Positions 8,474-17,563 of a stretch of 64,000 nucleotides of DNA are shown here, in pieces (within the stretch, counting starts at the first letter, position 1; each line of letters opens with the position of its first letter). The position numbers and the translations under genes are program-made. Origin of the DNA: Roseburia hominis (GTDB taxonomy: Bacteria > Bacillota > Clostridia > Lachnospirales > Lachnospiraceae); contig CP159990.1 in NCBI GenBank assembly GCA_040702975.1, positions 248,001 through 312,000 of the forward strand, written 5' to 3'. Below the pieces are notes generated by a model, which worked only from the letters and a program-made list of their open reading frames with translations, was not told the origin of the DNA and did not search any database.

Positions 8474-8525
8474 ACACTGCCTCCTATGGTTTCTATCGAA
8501 TGCTTCCCTGCTTAGGCACAACCTG

Positions 8526-9284
8526 TCACACCTGAATATCTACAATCCGGCTTCCCAGTTTCCAGGCTGCCAGATAAAGACCTAGACAAATACTCATAAA
8601 ACAGACTCCAAACAGGTTACCGTAAAGCAGTCCCATAAACTCCGGAAAACTAAAACGCATATACCCAATAATTCCAAAAGGGATCACCGACATGACCTGA
8701 AATTCCAATTTCTTTGCCGCAATCACGGTCTCGATCTCCCGTTTAACGTCGGCCTTGTCCGTCATCTGCTTTACTGCATTCCGAATAATCATGATACTGT
8801 CCCCGCCGCTTCGTTTTGCCTGAATGAAAATGGTAACAAACCCGGATACTTCCGGCAGACACACCCTCTTTTCCAGATCCCGCCAGGCCTGTTCCGCTGT
8901 CACATTCAGATTAAGCTGCCGAACCATATACGTGAACTCCCTGCAGATCAGGGATTGCTCGGAATACATGACCCGCAGATCATTCAGCACTTCCTTTACC
9001 GCGTTCTCCATGGAGTAGCCTATATTCAGCTCCGCAGACAACGATTCAAGCGCGTCCCGAAACTGCTTCTCAAAATCCTGCCGTTTTTTACGTACACACT
9101 GTGCGACACATCTTCGATAATACAGTACCCCCAGCGGAGCCGGAAGAATCAGCCACCGGATATCACCGTAAAACAGGAAGGTAATGCCTACCACCACCGC
9201 TGCGCCCTTTACCGCTGCCAGGCTATATTCCCGCCTTGTGATTTCCTGCTGCCAGTAGCTTTTCCCGGTGTGTAAGCTCTGCAC
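8526..9284 (-). CDS. tadB: TadB-like type II secretion F-family platform protein
   Basis: 252 residues. It starts at a GTG inside the 3' end of tadA (62-base overlap), preceded by GGGTGA; no better start is visible. Two N-terminal hydrophobic stretches precede the F domain, DFEKQFRDALESLSAELNIG then YSMENAVKEV. VFVTIFIQAKRSGGD-like and IIRNAVKQMTDKADVKREIE blocks are typical of TadB, and two C-terminal membrane helices follow. It pairs with TadC as the platform for pilus assembly. The overlap with tadA points to translational coupling. Confidence 0.88.
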   Translation of the reverse strand: MQSLHTGKSYWQQEITRREYSLAAVKGAAVVVGITFLFYGDIRWLILPAPLGVLYYRRCVAQCVRKKRQDFEKQFRDALESLSAELNIGYSMENAVKEVLNDLRVMYSEQSLICREFTYMVRQLNLNVTAEQAWRDLEKRVCLPEVSGFVTIFIQAKRSGGDSIMIIRNAVKQMTDKADVKREIETVIAAKKLEFQVMSVIPFGIIGYMRFSFPEFMGLLYGNLFGVCFMSICLGLYLAAWKLGSRIVDIQV

Positions 9285-10443
9285 ATTTCACCCATGTACC
9301 TTTGATTCTGCCATCTTTCGTCTCCTTCGCTTCCTGAAAGGAAAACAACGTTTTAAGCTGGATTTCTCCTTCTTCATATCCCAGTACCTCCATAATCTCC
9401 AGTATCTTCCTGCTCTTATCCCTGAGTCTTCCGATATGTACCATAATGTCTATTCCCGACGCAATCTGCCTCTGAATCGCCGGAAGCGGAAGATCCATTC
9501 CCATCAGCACCATCGTCTCCAGTCGGCTTAACATATCCCTCGGACTGTTGCTGTGTCCGGTGCACAGAGAGCCGTCATGACCTGTGTTGAAGGCTTGCAG
9601 CATATCGATGGCTTCCTTTCCCCGGACCTCGCCCACGATAATTCTATCTGGTCTCATTCGCAGGGCCGTGCGAATCAAGTCGCGAATAGAAATCTCCCCT
9701 ATCCCTTCCACATTCGCATTGCGCGCCTCCAGCCTGACCAGATTAGGCAGCGTTCTGATCTGAAGTTCCGCATTATCTTCAATCGTAATGACCCTTTCCT
9801 CTTTGGGAATATAGTCTGACAATGCATTTAAAAACGTAGTCTTTCCGGAGCCCGTTCCTCCGCTTATAAAGATGTTGTACCCTGCCTGCACCAGCCGCAC
9901 CAGATAATCTGCAGCTTCCCGGCTGATCGCCTGAAGCTGTATCAGCGTCTTTAAAGTAATCCTGCCCGGCGGAAACTTTCTGATCGTAACAATCGGTCCA
10001 TCTATGGCTACAGGAGGAAGAACCACATTCACACGAGAACCATCTGCCAGCCTTGCATCCACGATTGGCGAGGCCTCATTTACGATTCGGTTACAATCCG
10101 CGACCATCTGCTGCACCACATCCTCCAGCTTTCCCCGACTTAAAAACCTCTTGTCAGACTGGTAGATCCTTCCACCCTTTTCAATAAAAATACAGCTTGT
10201 CCCGTTAATCATAATCTCGGTGATCGTCTCATCTTCAATTAGTTCCTGTAAAATATCTAATTTACGAAACGAGTTGAATAATTCTTTTCCCAAAGCTGCT
10301 TTTTCCTTAAGCGGTATGAATTCCTCTCTGGATTTTTCCTCTAATAGCTGATGAATCAGATTCAGAAGTTCCTCATCCTTCATCTCATGAGACATATCCA
10401 TTCTTGCCAGTATCTGCTCATGAAGTTGTTCTGCGCGAAGCAT
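9223..10443 (-). CDS. tadA: TadA/CpaF family pilus assembly ATPase
   Basis: 406 residues, full length for CpaF/TadA. Walker A is GGTGSGKTT at residues 195-203. The Asp box is [12 protein letters not shown] (216-227), Walker [10 protein letters not shown] (267-275) and the His box [11 protein letters not shown] (287-297). The N-terminal domain carries [18 protein letters not shown], usual in this secretion ATPase family. It is the hexameric cytoplasmic motor that powers Flp pilus assembly. It overlaps the upstream cpaE-like gene by 26 bases and tadB by 62, the tightest coupling in the operon. Confidence 0.96.
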   Translation of the reverse strand: MLRAEQLHEQILARMDMSHEMKDEELLNLIHQLLEEKSREEFIPLKEKAALGKELFNSFRKLDILQELIEDETITEIMINGTSCIFIEKGGRIYQSDKRFLSRGKLEDVVQQMVADCNRIVNEASPIVDARLADGSRVNVVLPPVAIDGPIVTIRKFPPGRITLKTLIQLQAISREAADYLVRLVQAGYNIFISGGTGSGKTTFLNALSDYIPKEERVITIEDNAELQIRTLPNLVRLEARNANVEGIGEISIRDLIRTALRMRPDRIIVGEVRGKEAIDMLQAFNTGHDGSLCTGHSNSPRDMLSRLETMVLMGMDLPLPAIQRQIASGIDIMVHIGRLRDKSRKILEIMEVLGYEEGEIQLKTLFSFQEAKETKDGRIKGTWVKCAELTHREKLLAAGNHKAGI

Positions 10444-11371
10444 TCTTTCGCTCCTTTCCGGCTCTGCCGTCTATTCGTTCCAATGTTTCCCGAACAGCCT
10501 GACGCAGCGTTTTTTCCATATCTACATAAAGAGTTCTGCCCTCCAGTTCCTGATATCCCAGCACCTTCTGCATATAACGGTACTGGCTGATCTTGGCTTT
10601 CGCATAGACATCCTCTGCACTGGGAAATAGAATTCTGTCACATCTCTTTAAAATCTCAAAAACCGATACGACCGCATTTCCCAGGTCGACCAGAATCGCA
10701 TCGTAGATACTTTCCTTCATAAGCCATCCAAAAAGCAGCTCCCAGTCCTCAATCGCTACCGCCTGCAAGTCTGTCCACACTTTCATCGGCGGAATATAAT
10801 CCAAATTCCCAATCTGTTTCACGATGGAAGAAAGCCGGATACTGATATTCCCGTCATCCTGCTTCACATAATACAAAAGGTGGGATAGGTCCTGCTCGTC
10901 CTCCTCTTTGAAAAACCCGCCTATTCCGGCATAAGTCTCCAGATTCAAATACAGTACATTCTCTTTTTCCGCCAACGCCTTGCCCAGCTTCAGTGAAAAT
11001 GTTGTTTTCCCGATCCTATGTATCGGGGAATAGACTGCGATGATTTGCCTTCTCCTGCCGCCTGGCCGGCCGTACAGCCGTGAATCTTTCTGAAATGCCT
11101 GCATAATTCCTGCAGCAAGTACATCAACCGATTGGTATTTGGGAAGTTCCTCTTCCTCGACTCCCAAATCCCGGCAATGACTTTCCGTTAGTATGATCCG
11201 TCTGCCTTCAAATACCTGCTTTCTTTCATCATATGGAAATTCCTCGCTGATCAACAGAACCTGATTTTTCCCTATTTCCAGCAGCCTCTCCAGCATCGAA
11301 AGTGATGAGCAGGCTCGCACCCCTGCTGCCACTTCTTTTTTCAGAAGCAGGACCTCCGACAAACGTTTCAT
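10418..11371 (-). CDS. CpaE/TadZ-like MinD-type P-loop protein, first gene of the Tad operon
   Basis: 317 residues. An N-terminal receiver-like region (about 1-100) has no clear phosphorylation motif. The P-loop domain begins at RRQIIAVYSPIHRIGKTTFS. This is a MinD/ParA fold with an altered Walker A: the usual KGGxGKT is PIHRIGKTT, so the deviant signature lysine is missing while GKTT is kept. DAILVDLGNA resembles the Walker B strand. In Tad systems this protein localises the machinery to the pole. As the first gene it is expressed from the promoter at 11614-11642 behind a leader of about 235 bases. Confidence 0.8.
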   Translation of the reverse strand: MKRLSEVLLLKKEVAAGVRACSSLSMLERLLEIGKNQVLLISEEFPYDERKQVFEGRRIILTESHCRDLGVEEEELPKYQSVDVLAAGIMQAFQKDSRLYGRPGGRRRQIIAVYSPIHRIGKTTFSLKLGKALAEKENVLYLNLETYAGIGGFFKEEDEQDLSHLLYYVKQDDGNISIRLSSIVKQIGNLDYIPPMKVWTDLQAVAIEDWELLFGWLMKESIYDAILVDLGNAVVSVFEILKRCDRILFPSAEDVYAKAKISQYRYMQKVLGYQELEGRTLYVDMEKTLRQAVRETLERIDGRAGKERKNASRRTTS

Positions 11372-11507
11372 ATAATCTTCTTCTTTGTCACAAATAATAA
11401 TTTCTCTGTTAATTCTTCACCCAAACTCCTTTCTGACGGAAATGTCATCCGTTCTCTCTCTTTTTCTACTGGTTTCTTTGAATAGTTTATGCCGATCCGG
11501 CATCTGG

Positions 11508-11575
11508 AGGAATGTCGTCACATTCCTTCGATACAGCCCTGCCCCTGACGACAGGTGCTGCAAAAAAATTGATTT
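11508..11575 (-). promoter_or_regulatory. Structured 5' leader of the Tad operon (hairpins)
   Basis: The transcribed leader holds successive self-complementary segments: CAGCACCTG...CAGGGGC near 11535-11562, and GGAATG/CATTCC at 11509-11526. A third, ATGCCG/CGGCAT (11490-11504), lies just outside the given limits. I could not match it to a c-di-GMP riboswitch consensus or another known class. It may be an unclassified control element or simply a stable leader. Confidence 0.45.
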
Positions 11576-11613
11576 TGATTAGTGACCCTCGTTATTTATT
11601 TCTTGTAGGGTGT

Positions 11614-11642
11614 ATTATAGACTTGAATTTTTTAAATGTCCA
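11614..11642 (-). promoter_or_regulatory. Sigma-A type promoter of the Tad operon
   Basis: On the minus strand, TGGACA (11637-11642), a 17-bp spacer and TATAAT (11614-11619). Transcription would start near 11607, about 235 bases before the first gene. It is the only convincing promoter seen ahead of the ten genes. Confidence 0.7.
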
Positions 11643-11678
11643 TAGGTTTTTTTCAGGTAAATTGGTTTTGTGAAACAC

Positions 11679-11885
11679 TTACATAAATTGATAAAACATA
11701 ATCCCGTAAAGCATGCAGACCCCGGGAATTCCCAATGTTCCGGTTGTCAAAAACGAAATCAGATTAAGGCCAACAGAAACAGGAATGTTTCTAAAGTCCA
11801 GGTATTGATTTACAAAGAATATGACTGCCATACCCAAAATTGCTCGTATGACAAAATTCACAATAAACGGTGTCTTTTTCTCCAT
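11679..11885 (-). CDS. bofA: Pro-sigma-K processing inhibitor BofA family protein
   Basis: 68 residues from the ATG at 11885, with GGAGG at the right distance; an upstream ATG (11912) in the same frame lacks such a site. Two hydrophobic segments. The C-terminal block NLISFLTTGTLGIPGVCMLYG matches BofA: a helix, then GxLGIPG, then a short membrane segment. In Bacillus BofA restrains the SpoIVFB protease that activates sigma-K during sporulation. Here the family match is clear but the target is inferred. The gene stands alone between the dCMP deaminase and the Tad operon. Confidence 0.85.
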   Translation of the reverse strand: MEKKTPFIVNFVIRAILGMAVIFFVNQYLDFRNIPVSVGLNLISFLTTGTLGIPGVCMLYGIMFYQFM

Positions 11886-12101
11886 TCCCGCTTCCTCCAT
11901 ATCTGTCTGCAACCCCTTTGTCCTTACTCAAATATATACAGATATCCGAAGAAATATACCTTGTATCAGGAGAAAGTCAGCAGACCTTCATTTCAGACGG
12001 TCTTGACGACCAGGAGAATATCTACCGGCTGTTCTCTTAAGTATTCTTGACTCTTAAAAATATTCTCTGCACTCTTTTTCAGATATATTTTGCAACCAAG
12101 A

Positions 12102-12122
12102 TGAACGTCCACTGGACGTTCA
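12102..12122. promoter_or_regulatory. 21-bp perfect palindrome (operator or hairpin)
   Basis: TGAACGTCC and GGACGTTCA around ACT. It lies in the gap between the dCMP deaminase and bofA, 20 bp from the deaminase terminator, and has no T-run. It may be an operator for bofA; no regulator can be assigned. Confidence 0.5.
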
Positions 12123-12141
12123 CTCAGGTATGCCTGACATC

Positions 12142-12173
12142 AAAAAATGCTGCCCCCATTAAGAAAGCAGCAT
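12142..12173 (-). terminator. Intrinsic terminator of the dCMP deaminase gene
   Basis: ATGCTGC/GCAGCAT stem followed by six T on the minus strand, 25 bases after the deaminase stop codon. Confidence 0.75.
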
Positions 12174-12197
12174 CATCTTCACACTTTACACCTTTCC

Positions 12198-12683
12198 TTA
12201 TAACTCAATCTCGATCTTCCGTCCCGTCCGGTGATAATTGTGATAACGCACCCCGGCGCAGTCAAACATCCGTTTCGACGCCATGACCGAAGTCGTATCC
12301 GCATATTTATCGCTGTCATAAATCACTTCTTTGATTCCACTTTGAATAATCGCCTTCGCACATTCGTTACACGGGAACAGCGACACATAGAGCTTCGCCC
12401 CTTCCAGACTTCCCCCGCTGTAATTTAAAATAGCATTCAGTTCGCTGTGCACGGTATACACATATTTCGTCTCCAGCGGCTCGCCTTCCCGCTCCCACGG
12501 AAATTCGTCATCCGAACAGCCTCTTGGCAGGCCATTATACCCCATGGACAAAATCTTATTATCCGCACTTACAATACAACAGCCCACCTGGGTATTCGGG
12601 TCCTTCGACCGTCTGCCCGAGAGCATCGCAACCCCCATAAAATATTCATCCCAGGAAATATAATCGTTTCTTTTGCCACTCAT
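12198..12683 (-). CDS. dCMP deaminase family protein
   Basis: 161 residues, full length for deoxycytidylate deaminase, which converts dCMP to dUMP for thymidylate synthesis. Zinc and catalytic motifs are YTVHSELNAIL (His and Glu of H-x-E) and LFPCNECAKAI (PCxxC). The N-terminal WDEYFMGVAMLSGRRSKDP and TQVGCCIVSADNKIL are typical of this family, including the ComE-type relatives. It lies 11 bases after the Sua5-fusion gene in the same direction and is followed by a good terminator, so the two form one transcription unit. Confidence 0.92.
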   Translation of the reverse strand: MSGKRNDYISWDEYFMGVAMLSGRRSKDPNTQVGCCIVSADNKILSMGYNGLPRGCSDDEFPWEREGEPLETKYVYTVHSELNAILNYSGGSLEGAKLYVSLFPCNECAKAIIQSGIKEVIYDSDKYADTTSVMASKRMFDCAGVRYHNYHRTGRKIEIEL

Positions 12684-12694
12684 ATCCTTTTCTC

Positions 12695-14236
12695 CTATTC
12701 TGTATACACTCTATATTTGCACTTTGCTTCCTCATTCAGCTGGTCCGCCAGTTTCCTGACATTCTCCTCTATTAACATGAACATACGATCATATTCCTCC
12801 TGGGGCTGTCCGTAGACCTGTGGCACCTCGTCCCCGCTGCCGGTAAATTCTCCCAGTGTATAGACTTCTTTAAACTTTGGATACTCACCAAGAATCTTCT
12901 GCTTCTGTGCCTGCTCCATGGTAAGCACCAGCGTATCCTCGTTCAGAATATCATCTGAAAAGGCGACTGCCTCATAACCTTCCAGTACGATCTGCCGGCT
13001 CGCCAGCAATTCCTCCGCCCGCGGGCTCAACGGTTCGGGAAACAGCACCACCATTCCCCTTGACGTGATCTGGAACTCCTGCAAAAGCGGCTGCCTCTCC
13101 ATCAACGCAGCTGCAATCGGCGCACGGCAATTATCACTGTTGCTGACAAATACGATCCGATGATACTTCTGAAGGCAGGTGATGGCCTCCGCGCGAATCG
13201 TCTTATGTCCCGCAGCCTTTCCAAGACGGTTCATGACCGCAGTCCCGATCCCCACCTCCGGAAAGACCTCACTATAAATATATCTTACATTTTCCTCATC
13301 AAACTCACGCAGAACCCGGTACAGACTCCGCGCCACCGTGCGTTCATTCTCACGGGATCCAATGCTTTTTACCACGCCCGCAGTATAGGATCCGACAGAC
13401 TCATTCGTCGCGATGATCCCGACCTTTTCGCCCATACGCACCTGCTCATAGGCGATCTGTTTTATCGCCTTGACCGCTTCCCTGGGCTCTCCTTCTACCA
13501 GAATCATCTCCGCTTTCGGCGCATAATGACGGTATTTCATGCCCGGGGCTTTCGGTGCCTGTGTACTGTCCTCGGATAGCAGCGTTATATCAACCGCCAC
13601 CTCTCCGACGATCTCCTCCAGCATCTCTTTTGTGACCGCTCCCGGCCTTAAGATCATCGGTGGGGTCACCGTCATATCCACGATTGTAGATTCTACTCCA
13701 ATCTCTACGCTTCCGCCGTCCAGAATCATCTCAATCTTGCCCTCTAGATCTTCCTCCACATGCTGTGCCGCTGTAGGGCTTGGCCGCCCGGAAGTATTGG
13801 CACTGGGTGCGGAAATATACCCTCCCCCCGCCAGGATCAGTTCCCTTGCGATCTCATCGTCCGGCATACGGACTGCAACCGTATCCAGTCCTCCCGTCGT
13901 CCCGTAAGGTACGCAGGCACTTTTGCGGAAAATCATAGTCAGCGGTCCCGGCCAGAACACCTCTGCAAGCCCGAACGCCTGAGGCGGAATCTCTTCGACG
14001 ATCTCTTCCAGATCAGAGGTTCTCGCAATATGAACGATCAGCGGGTTATCGGAAGGACGTCCCTTTGCAGCATAGGTCTTTTTCGCTGCCTCTTCATTCA
14101 GCGCATTTGCCCCGAGTCCGTAGACTGTCTCCGTCGGAAATGCCACCAGTCCGCCCTGTTTTAAAATAGTTCCCGCTTCTTCTATGAAATCTTTATTTAT
14201 ATTCGTCCTGTCAATTTTTCTGATTATCGTTTCCAT
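12695..14236 (-). CDS. Threonylcarbamoyl-AMP synthase (Sua5) fused to a catalytically degenerate low-Mr phosphatase domain
   Basis: 513 residues. Residues 1-~345 are a full Sua5: a YrdC domain with LVAFPTETVYGLGA, KGRPSDNPLIVHI (58-70) and ISAPSANTSGRPSPT (141-155), then the linker and C-terminal Sua5 domain (YRHYAPKAEMILV onward). This half makes threonylcarbamoyl-AMP for the t6A37 modification of tRNA. Residues ~358-505 have a low-molecular-weight protein-tyrosine-phosphatase fold. Its P-loop reads VSNSDNCRAP: the CX5R nucleophile is Ser365. The general-acid Asp-Pro is replaced by Gln473-Val474 in VPQVYGQ. The second domain is therefore probably not an active phosphatase. The dCMP deaminase gene follows 11 bases later. 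Confidence 0.9.
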   Translation of the reverse strand: METIIRKIDRTNINKDFIEEAGTILKQGGLVAFPTETVYGLGANALNEEAAKKTYAAKGRPSDNPLIVHIARTSDLEEIVEEIPPQAFGLAEVFWPGPLTMIFRKSACVPYGTTGGLDTVAVRMPDDEIARELILAGGGYISAPSANTSGRPSPTAAQHVEEDLEGKIEMILDGGSVEIGVESTIVDMTVTPPMILRPGAVTKEMLEEIVGEVAVDITLLSEDSTQAPKAPGMKYRHYAPKAEMILVEGEPREAVKAIKQIAYEQVRMGEKVGIIATNESVGSYTAGVVKSIGSRENERTVARSLYRVLREFDEENVRYIYSEVFPEVGIGTAVMNRLGKAAGHKTIRAEAITCLQKYHRIVFVSNSDNCRAPIAAALMERQPLLQEFQITSRGMVVLFPEPLSPRAEELLASRQIVLEGYEAVAFSDDILNEDTLVLTMEQAQKQKILGEYPKFKEVYTLGEFTGSGDEVPQVYGQPQEEYDRMFMLIEENVRKLADQLNEEAKCKYRVYTE

Positions 14237-14295
14237 ACCGATAATTATAGCATTATCTGATATCTATGGCAAATTTATTTTCCGCATTTGCCTCT

Positions 14296-15018
14296 CTACT
14301 GCTTATCTTTCTTACCCTTTTCTTTGCCTCCTTTTCCCAGGCATTCCATAATTCCGGTGCACACTGCCTCTGCCACCTGCTCCTGATATGTCTCGTCTGT
14401 CAATCTCTGCGCCTCTTCCCAGTTACTTAAGAACCCACATTCTACGATTACCGTGGGTACCTCCGTCCTCTTCAAAAGATAATATGTATCGTTGGCCTTC
14501 GCCTTCCGGTGATTCTCGGTATCCAGAACCTCCAGCGAATTTTGAAGTATTTCCGCCACCTCTTTTCCCTCAGTAGAGTGTGTAAAATAAAACACCTGCG
14601 CGCCTTTGATATCTCCGCTCGGGTAGCTGTTCTGATGTATGCTGACGGCAAGGCGCGGCGCCGTATCGTTAATAAGCTTTACCCTTGCTTTCATATCCTC
14701 CACCTTTTTATTCCGGCTTCCCTCCGGCTCCAGTCCCGTATCCTCCCTGCGAGTCATCAGAACGGATATCCCCTCTTTTTTCAACATCTTTTCCACCTTC
14801 AGGGCAATCGCAAGGTTGATATCTTTTTCCAAAGCCTCATTGACGCCGATCTTTCCGGGATCATCCCCTCCGTGCCCCGAATCGATTACCACCTCTATCT
14901 CCCCTTCCTCCACTTTCTCAGATACCACATAGCGGCTCAATGTATAACTTCCGTAAATGATCAAAAGCAGACAGGCAAGCGCTGCCACCCACTTCAGTTT
15001 CGTTAAAACAAACTGCAA
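14296..15018 (-). CDS. cwlD: N-acetylmuramoyl-L-alanine amidase, CwlD-like
   Basis: 240 residues from the TTG at 15018, six bases after GGGAGGG. The frame is open to 15114, but an ATG at 15036 lies upstream of that ribosome site. An N-terminal membrane anchor (WVAALACLLLIIYGSYTL) is followed by an Amidase_3 domain. Zinc and catalytic residues are seen in EVVIDSGHGGDDPG, EALEKDINL, AVSIHQNSYPS and VIVECGFLSN. In spore formers CwlD removes peptide side chains so that muramic-delta-lactam can form in the cortex. The ribosome site lies inside the terminator stem of the preceding gene. The tail is Lys-rich. Confidence 0.88.
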   Translation of the reverse strand: MQFVLTKLKWVAALACLLLIIYGSYTLSRYVVSEKVEEGEIEVVIDSGHGGDDPGKIGVNEALEKDINLAIALKVEKMLKKEGISVLMTRREDTGLEPEGSRNKKVEDMKARVKLINDTAPRLAVSIHQNSYPSGDIKGAQVFYFTHSTEGKEVAEILQNSLEVLDTENHRKAKANDTYYLLKRTEVPTVIVECGFLSNWEEAQRLTDETYQEQVAEAVCTGIMECLGKGGKEKGKKDKQ

Positions 15019-15019
15019 A

Positions 15020-15072
15020 AAAAGCCCTCCCTGCATACATTTTATTAAAATATATGCAGAAAGGACTTTCCA
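15020..15072 (-). terminator. Hairpin terminator overlapping the cwlD ribosome site
   Basis: On the minus strand AGTCC...CTGCATA pairs with TATGCAG...GGGCT, followed by seven T. The downstream arm contains GGGAGGG, the ribosome site of cwlD, and the T-run abuts its TTG start. Confidence 0.6.
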
Positions 15073-15083
15073 ATATACACCGG

Positions 15084-17382
15084 TTAATTCACATATTTGA
15101 TAATCAATTCCCAAATATCCGAAGTCTCAAATCCCAATTTCCATGCGGCGGTTCCAGCAAGCTGGTAATCCTTCATCAGTCCCAGCTTCGCCTCCAGAGA
15201 AGATGCGTCCTCCAGCCAGATCTTATAGACGGCTCCATTTACATCTGACCACTCCGCATAGTTCTGCTTCGTCACATCATCCCACTCAGCGGTCGCGCCG
15301 GCACTGCTGACACGTTTTGCTCGCAGCCTCCATTCCCAGAGCTTCGCTGGTAACATTTGTCAGGTAATTCCCTTCTTCGGTTCCCTCCTGCTCTGCCAGT
15401 TCTTCCTCTGTCTTGGGAACCTCCTTCCACAGACGGGTATAGAACGGAACACCATTGATCAGCTTCTCGGCAGGAACATCCTTAAGGCTCTCTTCAATCC
15501 CTTCCTTTACATAATTGTAAGACGCAACAGAACCCGCTTCCAAAGAGCCGCCAAAATGTTCATCATATCCCATAATGATCACATAATCCGCTACAATTCC
15601 CTGTTCCTTCTTATGATAATGTTCATTATATCCCTTCGGCACATAGTTATCCACAGAAAGCACAAGGTTATTCAATCTGCATTTTACAGAAAGTTCCCGG
15701 ATAAACTGAATGTAATGCTCGCCTGCCGCCGCCGGTATCTGCTCAAAATCCACATTAATTCCGTCAATCCCGCTCTGAAGTGCTGCAGAAATCAACTGAT
15801 TGACCAGATTCTCTCTCGCCGTCGTGTGGCTGAGCAGCTCCATCTGATCTACCTCACTTCCGAAGTTGTCCACAAGCGCCCACACTTCTATACCGGACTG
15901 ATGTGCATAATTCACGTAATCTGAGCTTGCGATCGAAGTAATATTTCCGGCGTTATCTGCCACACTGAACCAGGTCGGGGAAATCGTCGTCAGACCCTTG
16001 GTCTTTGCTATGGTCTCCAGTACCGTAGAATTAGCGGCCTGACTCGTCACCTGATGCCACGCAAGATTGATCTTGTAATCCTTGTGAATACTGGTAAACT
16101 CCGGCTCCGTGAATTCACGTGAAGACTGGATCTGCTCCGTCTTTTCTTTCCTGAGCGCCGTCTTCTTCACATATCCGATCAATCCGTCCTCTGTGCGGAC
16201 TTCCTTCCAATCACTGACATCTTCAATCACCGTGACCTTATCGCCTTTTTCAAGCTCTGCAAGTACCGGGCTCTTCACTCCGCCCCGATAGCGCACCTGC
16301 GTGTCACGTTTGACCACAGCCGTCGTCACATCACCCCAATCGGTCACGATCATCAGCCTCGGCGTTCCCTCTTTATCATGAACCGTATACTCCAGATCTG
16401 TATACTGCTGCACGAAATCCAGTGCAATATATGCCGTGCTGCCATCTGTCTTTAAAATTACATAGTCTTCACTCTTGGTTTCCTTTGAAATCGTGTATTC
16501 TTTACTTCCCACGTCCACACGGACCATCTCCGTCGGCAGCGTGTAAAGCAGAAGATTCTCATTCGGGTCCCAGTAGAACCGGTCATTCAGATAATCCCGG
16601 ACCGCCTCATAAGAGACGTATGCCCGTTCTTCCTCCATCAGCCCCTGGGCACCGATCACCTGGTTATCCACCGTCACTCCCAGCTGTTTATCGGACGTAA
16701 TCTCAAAATAAGTGTTCAAATCATATTTTTCCTTTGAAGGGCCGTACTTCGTCCAATAAAAGGCGCCTCCAAGCAATCCGGCGATTGCAAAAAACAGAAT
16801 AAATGTTGTCAGAATCACTCTGAGGACTTTATTCTTTTTCTTTGGCTTTTTCACCGGTACACCTCCATAAGCAGCCGCCCTGGCCGCCTGCTCCCTGGCA
16901 CCGCTGCGGCTGTTCCCCGCTTTGCGGTCTGACTGTATATCTCTGGGGCTGCGTACCTGACGCTCTCCGGATAAACTGCGCCCCGCTTCCGCCTGACGGC
17001 CTGTCCCTGTACTGCGCGCTTCAGATGCTTTTCTTTTTGGCACCCGCTCGCCTGACATTCTTCCTGCGTCAGAGCTACGCTCACGGCCCGCCCCCGCCGA
17101 CACACTGCCTGTGCTTCCCGCAGGTCGTCTGTTTCTTGCTGTCCGCCCTGCGCCGTCTGCCGCTTTCTCCCGGGAAATACGGCTCCTGTCTGTACTTCCT
17201 TCCGCTCTCATCGGCGTATCCAAAGGCCGCTTTCCCGCCGTCCGCTTCCTCTCACCGGTTCTATCGCCCGATGTTCTCCTTACGGCATCTTCCTCTGTTC
17301 TGCCTTTACGTGATCTGACTGATCTTTCTGTATTCTCACCTGAGTTTCCCCGTTCCTCCGATGCACGTCTTCTTTCGTCCAC
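15084..17382 (-). pseudogene. SH3 / glycoside hydrolase family 18 membrane protein, frameshifted near the 3' end
   Basis: Starts at the GTG at 17382 behind AGGAGG. Residues 1-184 are basic and low-complexity (many Arg, Ser, Gly). A membrane helix follows (VLRVILTTFILFFAIAGL), then a copper-amine-oxidase-like/stalk region, an SH3 domain (TQVRYRGGVKSP to GYVKKTAL), and a GH18 barrel with the catalytic GIDGINVDFEQIP. The frame fails near 15308-15318. The 5' frame ends in a short foreign tail (CQQCRRDR), while GATAEWDDVTKQNYAEW through TAAWKLGFETSDIWELI continues in another frame to 15084. Dropping one A from a run of four (AGCAAAACG) joins them. The intact protein would probably be a cell-wall or spore glycosidase. 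Confidence 0.82.
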
Positions 17383-17563
17383 ACCGCACCTCCTGTTGCC
17401 TGTTTTCTGCTGTAAAACATTACTAAAAAATATATTCTCCCCAGCAGTCAGGAATAATGTCATAATTAGAATAAGTATAACATATTTTGCCCTATTTCAC
17501 AAACAACACATTACACAATTTCAAAACTTAATTTTTGTCTTAGACGAGGGGCCGTCCTGCACA

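Noticed and set aside
2950..9819. Plus-strand frames antisense to the Tad operon
   Set aside because: They mirror strong minus-strand genes with ribosome sites; they lack their own and have no family match.
11490..11607. c-di-GMP riboswitch in the Tad leader
   Set aside because: Hairpins are present but the known class I or II sequence motifs are not found.
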